From: Pseudopyrenochaeta lycopersici
Taxonomy: Eukaryota; Ascomycota; Dothideomycetes; Pleosporales; Pseudopyrenochaetaceae
Length of the DNA: 64,000 nucleotides
Direction: 5' to 3'
Assembly (NCBI GenBank): GCA_003313425.1
Contig: NHZP01000083.1
Coordinates: 1 to 64,000, forward strand
Shown here: piece by piece, positions 23,337-34,245 of the stretch
Position numbering within the stretch: position 1 is the stretch's first letter
Layout of the letters: each line of letters opens with the position of its first letter
The notes under the pieces: generated by a model
What the model saw: the letters and a program-made list of their open reading frames with translations, nothing else
What the model was told of the DNA's origin: nothing
Database searches by the model: none
Translations under genes and position numbers: made by a program

Positions 23337-26300
23337 CTATTAAGGATAAGCAGCTAACGCGCGCCTACTACTCTTATCTTTATATAAGAATTGAAGTGCT
23401 TTAGCTATGCTACTCTAAGCTAATTAGTTATTTAGCTGTTATTACTAACTAAGACAGGAGAGCTGAGCACGGCCTATTACAGGGGCCATTATACGGTAGG
23501 AGCGTGAGCAGCATGTACGCGTGCGTGAGCGCGCACGTGAGCGCGCCCGTGAATGCACACATAAGTACGTGTCTCTCCAGAGTAAGCTCCTACGTCAGCG
23601 CGCACGTGAGCCTACCGTACCCCAGGTCACAGCGCGTTGTTTGCAACAATTTCTTTAATACTAGTAATAGCATGAGTCTGCGTTATATAGCTTAGGACTA
23701 TTAGCTAGCTTATAGTTACTTATTCTATTATTTTTAAATTATAAGCGTAAGCCTAGAGTAAGCTTACTAGCTTTCTTAATAGGCTTATCTACTACTATTC
23801 TTAGAATAAATTTATAAGGTAGTACTAGGCTTAGTCTAGCTAGCGTGTTACGCTCTTTTATTTAATTAGTAAGGTACTAAAGTAATTACTAAAGGTTATA
23901 GCTCTAGTATATATTATTAATTATATTATAGAGAGATTTGAAGTTAGCTATAGTATAGATAGTAGGCGCGCTACTAAAGCTCTATTAGAGATAGCCTAAG
24001 AGCTTAGCTTAAAGTTTATAAGCTTAAGTTATAGTAATCTACTTAAGCTAAGTAGTAATAGTATTAAACTATATCTAAAATAGAGCTTATACTTTAACTA
24101 TAATAAGATATTCTAGCGCGCTATATTCTAAGAAGACTAAAGTATTATATTTTGATTTTATTATAATATAATAGTTATAGTAACTAAAGATAAAGTTAAA
24201 GATATAAAAATACTTAAAGTTATCTTTATATTAATATAAGAACTTATTAGGCTCTTATAGTAAAGTTTAAGTAGAACTACTAGTAGCTTAAAAGATAAAT
24301 TATACTTATATATTACTATATTACTAGACTAACTTATTATTTTTAAAATAGTTAAGTATCTTTATAATTTACTTATAAAGATTAAGACCCCTAAACTATA
24401 CTAAAAGTACTTAAATTTACTTATTTTTTATAGATAAGAACTAATATAACCTCTTAATTTTATAGTAGAGCTTAGTTAAATAAAGGCTTAGCGTTACTAT
24501 ATTACCTAAAGATATTTAGTATTTATAAGTAAGAGGGAAGTTAGTTAAAAGTAGAACTTACTAAAGAGAACTAAACTTATTAAGAATACTACCTACTATA
24601 TTACCTTATAAGAGAATTTATATAAGTATACTTATTTCTCTTAGTATAAGTATTATGGGCGAAGAGGCCTAGCTAATAAGTGTGCATTTGTCCTATACTA
24701 CAGAAGGAGAAAGATAGAGAAGAGGTTACAGGTATCCTTAGAGGATATATATATATATATTCGTACAAGTAAAGAGGAACGTGCTCCTCTAGCTACTAAC
24801 TTATACGAGCTAATAAGAAAAGGGGGCAGAGGAGATTAAGGAGTTCGCTCCCCGTGCGATAGTAGCGAAGCCTCTCTTGCTCAAAGGGCGCAGCCTATTA
24901 CAATAAGCTTACTTATAGCTTTTAAAGTTAGCTATTATAAAATAAGTCTAGTAAAGCTTAAAACTTTAAGAGAGATAAATATTAAATAATTGCGTAATAT
25001 AAAGTTATACTTATTCCTAACTTCTTATAATAAGCCTTCTAAGGTCTTATAGTTAGTAATAAGCTTATTCTACTAATTACTAAGCCTATTATATTCTTTA
25101 ACTAGCTTATCTTTTTATTAAGTAGAGCTACATTATTATTTAGTTAGTTCTTACTTTTAAGTAGAAGTATTAAAATAGCGTACCTTTAATAACTTCTTAT
25201 CTTTATTAAGACTATATAAGGCGTCCCTAAATAGTATTATTAAGTAAGTAAGTTATATAAGCTTAAAGCTTAAGAACTTACTAAAGTAGTTCTTTATACG
25301 CTTTATACTTAAGAGTACTAATTACTATATAGAAGTAGGTAAACTTAAACTTATAGATACTAGTATACTTAGAAGGCTAATTAAGAGTAGATAGTTATTA
25401 AAGTTCTTAAAAAGATTTAGCTCTATAGCCTCTGTATATAGCTATATTTATTAAGCTTCTATAGTATACTATATTATATTATAAAAGAAAGAATATAAGT
25501 TAATATAGGAGCTTATTAGCGTAAATTTAGAGTACTCTATATCTTCAATAATAAGGTTTTCTAAGAAAACTAGTTCTAAATCTTCGATAGCTTTATTCTT
25601 ATTTTTCTCTTAGTATCAATAAGACCTTTCTTTAAGTTATAGGCTACCTATATTTAAGCTAATATATTATCTTTCTAATAAGCTTAAAATTTAAGTTACT
25701 AGCTAAAGAACTCTTTATTATAAGAGTTATTTACTATTAAGCTAAATAAAAAAGTGTTGCAGTACATAACGCCTTCAATCTCAGCGAGCAAGAGATTAGT
25801 CTTTTGCTTGCGACAAAAAGGTTAGAGAAAAATAAGAGTAGATATAAAAGTAAAAGTAAAGTAAAAATAAAACTAGAAGGAATTATTAAGCTTTAGTAAG
25901 TAGACTTAAGATTTAACTATTAGTTAAGTAGTATTATTAGTTAAGTAAAGTTACTAAAACTAAGAGAAATACTTAAAAGTATTATATATAAGCTAAGTTT
26001 AGAGAATTACTTAATTAAGAAGTTTTAGAGAGTAAATACGTACTTAAAGTAGTATATACGCGTAATTAAAATATATATCTAGACTATAGTATATAAAAGT
26101 AAAAATAATCTTTAAAGTATTCTTATTTAAGGAAAAGAATAATAAAACGCGTCTTATTAATAATAATCTTAGCGTTTAAGTAGTATAAAGCGTAAGTACT
26201 AAGGTATAAAATAAGTTACTAGTAAAGAAACCTAGTAAATTCTAGGCTATTCTAAAGCTTAACTAAGAAGAAATAGCTTATTAAATTTTAGCTAAACTAG

Positions 26301-26508
26301 TAGTAGAGGATAGTACTATAAATTAACTATTATATAAGAGCTATCTTAAAGCTTAACTAATAGGGGATAGAATCTAGTTCTAGTGCGTTAGTACTACCTT
26401 ACTATTAAACTTACCTAAGAGGTAATAGCTTAAGTAACTATATATTAACTATAGAGAGGAGCTAAAGAGCTATATAATCTACTATTATATAAAGTAGTTA
26501 ACACGTAT
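23337..26508. repeat. AT-rich RIP-type block with GC patches
   Basis: No gene can be read; stops are frequent in every frame. Less mutated patches occur near 24655-24900 and 25750-25815. The latter reads HNAFNLSEQEISLLLATKRL on the plus strand, a possible scrap of a DNA transposase. A TA dinucleotide run lies near 24740-24755. Confidence 0.5.
23492..23619. mobile_element. Small GC-rich inverted-repeat element
   Basis: TACGGTAGG at 23492 pairs with CCTACCGTA at 23619, and the next bases (GTGAGC / CTCACG) pair imperfectly. The 128-bp unit is rich in GCGCACGTGAGC steps and stands out as CG-rich in a TpA-rich block. TA steps at both tips could be a target duplication. A short MITE that arrived after RIP is one reading. 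Confidence 0.45.
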
Positions 26509-26715
26509 AGTTAGGATAGTCTTAGTTAAAGAAACTTAATTTAAAAGGAAATAGATAAAATAGCAGACACCTCTTACCTTTAAGGGAGAGGTGCTCCCTA
26601 AATATATAAGCTAGAACAAGCTAGTCCTAATCTAGTTATCTAGCTAGGTAAAAGGTAAGAGGTAACAGTTACCTTTCACCTGCGTCTAGTAACTTGGAAG
26701 GATTGAACCCTAACA
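26509..26715 (-). repeat. LTR-like repeat, copy 1 of 3
   Basis: This repeat shares sequence with 39440-39737 and 63400-63686. On the minus strand it would begin TGTTAGGGTTCAATCC. It carries one copy of a motif (ACCTTTCACCTGCGTCTAG) present in three tandem copies in the other two. It marks the change from the RIP block to the balanced island at about 26,700. It is probably a solo or truncated LTR; no target duplication was found. Confidence 0.6.
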
Positions 26716-28289
26716 GTTTTGTTCAAAGAGAGTCTATCAATGTAGATAATTATTCTCTGTCTCTAGTTACTAATATAAGCTTACATAATAGATGTTCTCT
26801 ATCTATTTTTATTAGCTAATGTTAAGTGAAAGATTTGCAGGTTACGGGAACCGGAAACTAAGAGCACAAACGAGTAGTAACGCTGGGGCGGCCTGGCATT
26901 GAGAGCAGCAGGCAACATAGACTTGCTTTCGGCTTTTTGTGACTAGTGAATGATTTCTAGCTTCCTGTTCTAATGCTTACCTTGAATATCTGCGTATATG
27001 TGCTATGGGCGAAAACTCAAATGTCCTCACTGAGACGCAGTATAAGAGGCTTACATTAATAGAATATTACTGTATTCAATGCAGAAATATTTTAGTAACA
27101 AATTTGTGCGTGCGGCGCTTCTACACATGCTTTTTTTACGCTTTTATTCTCTACAATCTTTAACCAGATTACAATAGCCTAAGCGATATTGAAAGTGCAA
27201 GGAAGCTGTGTAAGTTGTACAACACTAGAATGCTGAAGTATGTAGTTTTATAAAGCCCTAAGTTAAGTGCGCTTTGCTCCTCTAGGCTCGTGTATATATT
27301 ATTGGGTTGGTATAGTTGGACTTTGTTAGCGAATAGCCATCTATCGCTGTCTACCGCTGAGGCCAAGTTGACGTTTGATTAGGCCATTGACGCTATCTAA
27401 GACTCGAGTGCATAACTAGTCCTGAATCGCGTACTAGGCAAAGACGTCAAGAAGCTCCAGGCTGCGGTTAATAACAAATCGTGCAATCTCTGTCTTCTCG
27501 GCATGAGTTATTGCGGTATGATTGAAAGTGCGGCTATCGAAAAACAATACATCTGGTTCAACATAACGTTCACACTTAAGCTCCTCGCCTGTCACTCCGT
27601 CTACAAAACGCCTGTTTCTCGCTGCACAATTTCGGCACTAATAAAGTCCGACCTTTAGCTACCCTTCATCTGGGCCTGTCCTTATACAATTCGTGTGTCC
27701 GCCTGTCTGCGAGTGACAGAGCGTTCCGCAAGCGCCGCCTGGGGGTACAAAACTAGATGATGGAATAATTCAATTCTTCTATAGCAGAACGAGAGTGCCT
27801 AACTTACAGTGCATGGACCTCATTTGAAGCGCAGTCCACACAACTAAAACCCCTTGACTCGATCTGCAACGCCTGATAACAAAAGTTCCCAGACCCTATG
27901 TTCTAACATTGTCAGAAGGTGCCGCTTGTACAAGTTGAGCTGCTTTTGTATTCGCAAATGTCTACACTAAATTTTAAGGCAGGGAGAGCACTGAGCAAAG
28001 CGCGGAGAGAGAGAAGAGCTTTCAGTAGTACTATTATTATTCAAGTAGGAAGATTTGCTCTATAAGCTTGATGACATGGATAAGGTATTTAAGACTAGGG
28101 TGAAGAAAGGCGAGAGGGAATAGCTTTATAGCTGTGCTCTCTTATAGAGAGTATTTCTATGTAGCTCAATCTGCACAAACTCTATTCCTCTATACAGATG
28201 TGGTATAGCCCAGTTACATACATAAGTCTACAGCGCTCCCCTAGGCTAAACTATGCACTATCACTAGTTTGTACTTTCGTATTCAAAGT
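26716..28289. other. Balanced island left of the secreted-protein gene
   Basis: Composition is normal and not RIP-like. Apart from the gene remnant at 27169-27650 I recognise nothing in it. Confidence 0.4.
27169..27650 (-). pseudogene. Remnant of an unrecognised protein gene
   Basis: Minus-strand frames give RRFVDGVTGEELKCERYVEP, DVLFFDSRTFNHTAITHAEK and TEIARFVINRSLELLDVF, then a stop. A short stretch VLDSVNGLIKRQ follows in a third frame, and then SAVDSDRWLFANKVQLYQPN. The pieces look like one protein broken by stops and frame shifts, or by introns I could not place with confidence. The family is not recognised. Confidence 0.4.
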
Positions 28290-28600
28290 AAAAGGCGGAC
28301 AAGTAAGGCGAGGATAGGGAGGACAGAGATTGTTAAGACATATTACGTAAAACGGAGATAATAAGACGCATAAAGTAAAGTAAAGCGGAGACAAGTAAGA
28401 CGGATTTAAGTTAGGCAGAGAGGGCTAAGACGCATTAAGTTAAACGAAGACAACAGACCCCATTCTTTTTAACGGAGGTGCTTTAGGCTATTTACGTAGG
28501 CAAATCTAAAGCGCTCCTCTAGGCTCTATTAGGCACTTGCTCTAGTTATGCCTAAGCACTAAGTACAACAGAGATAAGTAAGTCGGAGATAAGTAACACA
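28290..28600. repeat. Degenerate tandem repeats in the promoter region
   Basis: A loose motif close to CGGAGACAAGTAAGACG recurs several times with variation. A 35-bp stretch with GCGCTCCYCTAGGCT occurs twice, about 280 bp apart (near 28230 and 28510). The repeats end just before the TATA box of the secreted-protein gene, so they may be promoter sequence or decayed repeat DNA. Confidence 0.45.
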
Positions 28601-28631
28601 AAAAGAAGTAGACAGAGTCGCGGCATATGCA

Positions 28632-28638
28632 TATAAAG
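28632..28638 (+). promoter_or_regulatory. TATA box of the small secreted protein gene
   Basis: TATAAAG lies about 100 bp upstream of ATG 28734, a usual distance for fungal genes, with CAT-rich pyrimidine leader sequence between. Confidence 0.55.
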
Positions 28639-28733
28639 CCCCAGCCTATGGTCTATCTTACACCATAACTTTTAACTAGATTATCAGCAAGGCACTTCAC
28701 ATACCAAGCCCCATCCCTTGTCCTAAAGCAACG

Positions 28734-28994
28734 ATGTTTCTACGCTATATTCTTACCGCTGCGGGCTTGATTGCCCTAACCCAAGCCACTACTGTCCCTC
28801 AGTCTGAAGCCAGTAAAATCGAGGCTCGGCAAGGTTGTACTCCAGGAAGATTCGCTTGCGGTATTGCCGGTGACATTGGTCGTTATGTTTGGATCTGCAA
28901 CTCCCTCAGAGACTGGCAGGTCAGCGCTGAGTGTGGTAACTCCCGCTGCTGCAGACAAGGCCCACAAGCTGGAACTGCCTATTGTGTCTGTTAG
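28734..28994 (+). CDS. Small secreted cysteine-rich protein (effector candidate)
   Basis: The 86-residue protein has an N-terminal signal peptide (MFLRYILTAAGLIALTQA, likely cut near residue 19), a short pro-like stretch ending in EARQ, and a compact domain with eight cysteines at 35, 42, 55, 67, 72, 73, 84 and 86. The spacing CTPGRFACG, WICNSLRDWQVSAECG, RCC and YCVC resembles a widespread fungal secreted family, but no biochemical role is known to me. Eight cysteines could form four disulfides. It is a single exon in an island between RIP blocks, a setting often seen for plant- or insect-pathogen effectors. The effector role is inference only. Confidence 0.8.
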   Translation: MFLRYILTAAGLIALTQATTVPQSEASKIEARQGCTPGRFACGIAGDIGRYVWICNSLRDWQVSAECGNSRCCRQGPQAGTAYCVC

Positions 28995-29880
28995 AATGGG
29001 CTCGCCATAGACTAGGTCGATCAACCGTGGTTGAATGTGAGTCTCCAACGCCCCTCGCCCATAAAGTTCTGGTCTATCTGATTCGATCCGACGGCGACTT
29101 TTCTGACTGAGTTTCTATAACAGGAATAATGGCTACTATAAATATCGGGTTCAAAGGAGGAGAGCGAGAGTTTTTATCGATTTCTAGTTCTCTCGGCTTC
29201 TTAGATAATCAATTACAAGCTCAATCCTTCTTATAACCTGTTACACTTAGCTTAGTACTTGGCTTAGCAAATAGTCTTAATTAGCAATAGGCGACAGACT
29301 AAAACTTAGTTAGGGATTTATTCTAAAAAAATCTCTAAATAAACAGAATTTTGTTTTAGGCGTTTACTGGACTCGGTTTCATGAGGATGTGATGTAGAAG
29401 GCTAAACGAATCTTGCCCTTAAATAAGTGCCGCTCTCGGCTTGCATTGTAGGGTAGGTGTCAGAACGCAGGTCTGCTCCCACTGCACTAAGCCAACCAAA
29501 AAGGTAACAATAATCTGGTATCTGCAGATCACGCTGAACAGAATAGAACTTATTGTCCCTGCTGTGTGCTCAGCAGCCTACCTCAGCTCTAAACCTTGTG
29601 GCCGGACAGTAGATTGCATGTTCGGCCTTACGCTATTGTCAGATAATAGGTACCTTGAGCATCCAGCCGGCCTACGTCATGTGCAGACACAAGAGGGATA
29701 GTCACGTAACACCAGTCTCGGGTGTAACAACACAACACTTAAGGAAGAAAATCAGAGACAGAGAATCAATCAGTGAACAGTCATCGGACCCCATCAAGAT
29801 TCATCTCTTATTTGTTGCCTGTCGCGTGAAGACCCTTAAATCTGACAATTACAGCGAAGCAATATTATTATAGTGCGCGC
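28995..29880. other. Downstream part of the balanced island
   Basis: No gene is supported. Plus-strand frames at 29441-29701 and 29655-29873 have no motif. The RIP-type block starts near 29,880. Confidence 0.4.
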
Positions 29881-31361
29881 ACCGCGCGTGTAATACAGCA
29901 TAGGAAGTAGAACCCCTTATTATAGGCTACTACTAGTACTACCTAAGCTACGCGGACACTATCCTGCAATTGCGAGACGCAATCATAGAAGGGAGGGCGA
30001 GTGTTATAGCCTATAGAGATAAGCTCTAGGTATCAAAGTACTATAGGGCCTGGCTTAAGCACGAAAAGCTAGTAGAGCGGCTAGTAACCTATTACTTAAA
30101 GAAGAAGAGGTCACGTAAATAGATAAGTAATCTGTTAGCAAGAATTGCTAAGGGAATAGATTATAATAGATTATCTAACATAATCTGTCTAAAGGAACTA
30201 GCAAAGGAATAGATTATAATAGATTAAGGAAGTTAGAAGGAAGCTACTAAGGAATATATAAGGAGGCTGTTAGATAGACTGTAGTTTCTCTCTTTATAGT
30301 TATTTTAAGTTACTTACAGGAGTACAATACTTATTCACCTGCGAACTAAAGCACTAAGTCTGTACTTAATACAGCGACCCTATCGTACTCACCTTTGTCT
30401 ACCACTAAAGCCTTTAGGTCCACTAGTATGCAAGAGGATCTTAATAGGTAGGTAGCTTAAGTAGCTAGGCTATTGCGTAGAGATCGCGCCCTTAAAGATA
30501 GCTTAACTACCCTGTTTTTTCTAGCTAGGCAGAGAGGTGCATAGGGTAACAGCGATAACTATACCCGCTAGCAAATTAGGTTGCTTAAGGGCAGTCAAGT
30601 TAGGCTTCTAATGCATCCTAACTATATATAGTATTACTCTCTTACGCGCCTATAATAGTAACCTATTTATTACTAGCTATAACTTAAACGCGCTATAGCT
30701 AAGTAAGTTTTCTAATAACTACTAGGCGCTAGTAAGGTATATTCTCCTCCTAGGCTTTATAAGAAGAGTCTAGTATCTGTATTAGTAGCTAACTATACGT
30801 AGAAGGGTTCTTCTACTTATAGATGTGCTTATAATACTACTAAATAGACTCTATATCTTAAACTATAATAGTATACTTATAGCTAGTTTAATAATTATTA
30901 AGGTAGTAGTAGATACTATAGAGAATAGGGAGAGTAGTAATAAGTAGTACTAGCTAAGTAGGACGTGCCTAGTTATTAATATCTGCGTTAGTAGAGAATT
31001 TAATAGAAGAAATAAAGAGGTACTACTCTTCTTATACTTTTAGTAGGCGTATTAAATTATAGCTATTATAGCTATAGTATTTTATACTACTAAAGTAGAA
31101 GATAAAGTAAGATAGTAGTAGTACTATAGTATATACCTTATATAGAAGAAGATAATAGGGTACCTTAATATAAATAGTAAGCTACTAGAAAAAGTAGACG
31201 TAGTTAGTGTTAAAGATCTAATCAAGTAGTTACAATATAAAGCAACTAGTGTTAACTAGTAGATATCTTTAGAGTATTCTTTAGATGTGCAGGCTAGGTT
31301 AAAAGTAGAAGTATTAAATAGTAGTATACTCGTAGATTGTCTTAAGTTGATTACAATATGC
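29881..31361. repeat. AT-rich RIP-type block, probable old LTR-element interior
   Basis: TpA-rich with stops in all frames. Plus-strand pieces such as LKVEVLNSSILVD just before 31361 are compatible with a decayed retroviral-type protease region, but this is weak. No intact gene. Confidence 0.45.
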
Positions 31362-31602
31362 TGTAGGGCCACATTATGCGAGTCTATATACATGACTGTC
31401 TTATAGGATTCCTATAAGGCCCCCTCTAGGATTTCTGGGTTTGTCTCTGTCCTATGGGACATAGTCTGTCTTAGCGTGGGTTTCCTAGGATCACGTGATC
31501 CTGGCGTCATCGGTTAGTTCAGAGGCTCGGTCTCCCCGCTGGCCGTCCGTGCCTCTTCCCTTATCCTTATAACCGCCGCCTTCCTACTTCCTGTTCGTAA
31601 CA
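31362..31602 (-). repeat. LTR-like GC-balanced insert
   Basis: A 241-bp stretch of normal composition inside RIP-type DNA. It begins TGTAGGGCC and ends GTTCGTAACA, so read on the minus strand it starts TGTTACG and ends CCCTACA. It contains the palindrome GGATCACGTGATCC and a TATATA on the minus strand. The flanks show no clear target duplication. It is probably a solo LTR. Confidence 0.45.
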
Positions 31603-32071
31603 GTTAGTAAGAGTAGAAGAATTTATAAATAGTACTATACTATATAGCTTTTTAGTAAAAGGTTACGTATATTAGAGATAAGTAAAGGTAGGTAGCGATA
31701 TCTAAAAAGATTAAAAGAAGAGGATTATTACTTCTAGTATGCACAGGGCAGCAAAAAAAGGGAGAGAGTAAATAGTTTGTGTATAGTGTAGTAATAAAGA
31801 AATAGAGTTAGTGTAGTTAGTGCACGGAGCATAGAAATCGGAAGAGAGTGTACTCAGTTTTACTATAATTGTCAGAGCACAGCTGCACGGAAAGACATAG
31901 GCCCAAATGTTAAGTAGGATGGCGACTAGAAATTGCTACGAGGTCACTGAAAGTAAGTAGGAATAGATAAAAGAGCTAAACCTGGCAAATAGAACCTGTT
32001 AATATCGTATTGATGATCTCATTCATCTGCTCACAACTTCTGTGCCGAATTAATAACGACTCATCGCCCCA
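31603..32071. other. Transition from RIP block to trypsin island
   Basis: AT-rich to about 31,980, then balanced. No gene recognised. Confidence 0.35.
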
Positions 32072-32141
32072 CCTCATCGTCTCTAGGAGTTCCACCTCAT
32101 CGTCTCCAGGAGTTCCACCACATCGTCTCCACGAGTTCCAC
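32072..32141. repeat. 23-bp tandem repeat, 3 copies
   Basis: The unit CTCATCGTCTCCAGGAGTTC plus CAC repeats three times with single-base changes, followed by a fourth partial copy. It lies just past the trypsin stop codon, in its 3' flank. Confidence 0.8.
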
Positions 32142-32158
32142 CCCATACATCCCACCAT

Positions 32159-32873
32159 CTACAAGTTGGAATTGATAAAAGAAATGAAGCTAGACACGCG
32201 TGTATACACACCAGGGAATTCAGCGCGCGCGCAGCCTCTGCCCCAAGAAACTATGCCGATAACAGTAGAAGATCCGTCGACGAGCGGGCCTCCGCTGTCT
32301 CCCTGGCAAGCATCCTTGCCTCCAGCAGCTTCACCCGCGCACCACATGCGGTCGGTGACCGGCGATTGGATTGGTGCGTACGCCGCTTGGCACTGGGTGC
32401 GGGAGATGACCGGCACGGAGACCTTGAGCAGGCTGGCGGAAGAGGATCCTCCCTCGCGAGTAGCACCCCTAGATGTGAGTTAGGTCTCTGCTTTATGTTT
32501 GCTTTTGGCAAGGACTAGGATTCTTGATAGGAGGTGAACTTACCAGCCGGCAACGGTAGTGATAGAGCCAGCCGCCGGGTCAGAATTAGAAGCTGGGAGA
32601 CGGCCGTAGGCAATAGTCGAGCTGGTTGGGATCGAAGTCGATAGCTTTAAGATAGAAATATCGTAGTCTTCGCCATCATATTTTGGAATGATAGTAAAGT
32701 TAGACACGCCGGAGGTCACGCCTCCGGAAGCGGTGGTCTTCAGAAATAGTCAGTCCTATATTTCTCTTACTTCTTACTGTCTATTACAGGTAACGTACAA
32801 GAGATCCAGCACGAATAAGAAGGTCTAACGGGACCTCGGACCCTTCTGGAGAACAATGACCAGCTGTCATAAC
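32159..32873 (-). pseudogene. Trypsin-like serine protease, 3' part (split by retroelement)
   Basis: Reading the minus strand from the retroelement edge, the gene resumes with TAGHCSPEG (catalytic His), then a 61-nt intron (32738-32798), DYDISILKL (catalytic Asp), a 75-nt intron (32469-32543, GTAAGT donor) and a last exon. The last exon has [12 protein letters not shown] (catalytic Ser) and [10 protein letters not shown], ending at the stop at 32159. With one copy of the 5-bp duplication counted, the exons on both sides of the retroelement fit in one frame, and no other lesion is seen in this part. The intact protein would be a secreted S1 protease. The gene is interrupted between the residues before TAGHC and the catalytic His. 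Confidence 0.9.
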
Positions 32874-33046
32874 TGTAACGGGCTAGGCCAGTGCTCGAGG
32901 CTGCGCCGTCGTGCACGGATATACGGCTCGTGCACGGAAAACTTTGTACCTCGCGTGGCACCCAATTCTCCTCTTTTCTTCCTATCTTGGTTGTAGATAG
33001 CATCTGGACTAGATAGCTGGAATCCAGTTACTAGAGACCGCTCACA
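32874..33046 (+). repeat. 5' LTR of the gypsy element
   Basis: Begins TGTAACGGGC and ends CGCTCACA. It contains a repeated CGTGCACGGA pair, an ATATA near 32920 and a CT-rich tract running to 32983, directly before the sequence complementary to the primer site. That makes 32984 the likely RNA start. Confidence 0.93.
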
Positions 33047-33058
33047 TACAACCAAGAT
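33047..33058 (+). promoter_or_regulatory. Primer-binding site, self-priming type
   Basis: TACAACCAAGAT starts at the first base after the LTR and is the exact reverse complement of ATCTTGGTTGTA at 32984-32995 inside the LTR. In Tf1/sushi elements the 5' end of the RNA folds back onto such a site and primes reverse transcription without a tRNA. The 12-nt match and its position are seen; the mechanism is inferred from that group. Confidence 0.8.
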
Positions 33059-33090
33059 CTCGCAGCTGACGAGGACACTGAAAAAGCATT

Positions 33091-34245
33091 ATGCAGGACC
33101 CTACCGAAGAAGTCAATATGCGGCTTAATAACATGGACCAACTAGTCCAGCAGTTGTTCGCCAAACTCGACGATATAAGCATCCGATTGGAAACGCAGTT
33201 ACAGCAGCCATCTAATACGCCTGAACTTACACCACGCGCCACTGCCGCCCCAACGCCGTCGCCCGAACCTACCCCGGTAACTGTGAAGTCACGCCTTCCC
33301 CACCCTCCAATGTTCAGCGGCAACAAATCACAATGGCGAGGATGGAAGCTAGAGATGGAAGCTAAGATTGAAGAAGATGCGCGAGCTATAGGGAGCTCGA
33401 AGGCTCAACTACGCTATATCTATGCACGCCTTGAAGGAACAGCAAAAATCAACGTTACTACATACTACGAGATGGCAAACAAACAAGAGTCTCCAAATCC
33501 TCGCGAACTTCTTCACCGTCTTGACCTCCTCTACGGTGAGCGCAACCGGAAAGAAAAAGCAATCCAGAATCTACATTCCATTCGCCAGAAAGAAGACGAG
33601 ACCTTCATATCCTTCTACCCCCGGTTCGAAAGGGAGATAGCCAACGCTGACGCAGAGGGATGGGACGACGTCGCTAAGACATCCTATCTGCGCAACGCGC
33701 TCAACAACAAGATGAGAGACAAGCTAGTAGGTACATCAGGAGGCGACAACCATACATATATGGGATTTGTCCAAAAGTGCGCAAACCTAAGTAACGACAT
33801 GGAGCTATATGGCCAGTGGACGAAGAAGAGAAGCGTTATCAGAGACGCCCAAGTACCTACGTTGCCAACAACTACTAGTAGCAAGGCCGCCATGCAATTC
33901 AACCGCGAAGACATGATGGAATGGGAACCAACACCACCTACTCCAACCCAAGTGAACACTGTCCGCCTCCGCGACAAAGGCAACGTAAACGGATACCCTT
34001 CAAAGCGTCCGGAAGACCAAGAGCTACTTGGGAAACGAGCAAAGTGGGTTGGCCAGGAAGAGATTGACGCTCGACGCCGTGAAGGGCGTTGCCTTCGATG
34101 CGGCCGCAGCCGGTGCCGAATAGTAACATGCCCGCTAGCAGCCGCTATCCGACCAATGTACACCAGCGTCAAAGCCGCGTTAAGCGCCGCGGTTACAAGC
34201 GCTGCTATTGAAGACGAGCTAGACGAAGCTGACAAAGAGCAATAG
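33091..34245 (+). CDS. gag: Gag protein of the gypsy element
   Basis: The 384-residue capsid/nucleocapsid protein starts at an ATG 44 nt after the LTR. It has an N-terminal coiled-coil-like stretch (NMDQLVQQLFAKLDDISIRL), a Pro/Thr-rich hinge (PTPSPEPTPV), the retrotransposon Gag core (WRGWKLEMEAKIEED, FYPRFEREIAN) and a C-terminal knuckle CLRCGRSRCRIVTC. The knuckle has Cys where the usual CX2CX4HX4C motif has His, giving CX2CX4CX4C. It ends in CAA TAG, and the same frame continues into Pol. It packages element RNA in the cytoplasm. Confidence 0.92.
   Translation: MQDPTEEVNMRLNNMDQLVQQLFAKLDDISIRLETQLQQPSNTPELTPRATAAPTPSPEPTPVTVKSRLPHPPMFSGNKSQWRGWKLEMEAKIEEDARAIGSSKAQLRYIYARLEGTAKINVTTYYEMANKQESPNPRELLHRLDLLYGERNRKEKAIQNLHSIRQKEDETFISFYPRFEREIANADAEGWDDVAKTSYLRNALNNKMRDKLVGTSGGDNHTYMGFVQKCANLSNDMELYGQWTKKRSVIRDAQVPTLPTTTSSKAAMQFNREDMMEWEPTPPTPTQVNTVRLRDKGNVNGYPSKRPEDQELLGKRAKWVGQEEIDARRREGRCLRCGRSRCRIVTCPLAAAIRPMYTSVKAALSAAVTSAAIEDELDEADKEQ

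Noticed and set aside
33684..34235. 183-codon antisense frame across gag
   Set aside because: It lies opposite a well-supported gag frame, is Ser/Leu/Arg-rich as antisense frames are, and has no motif.
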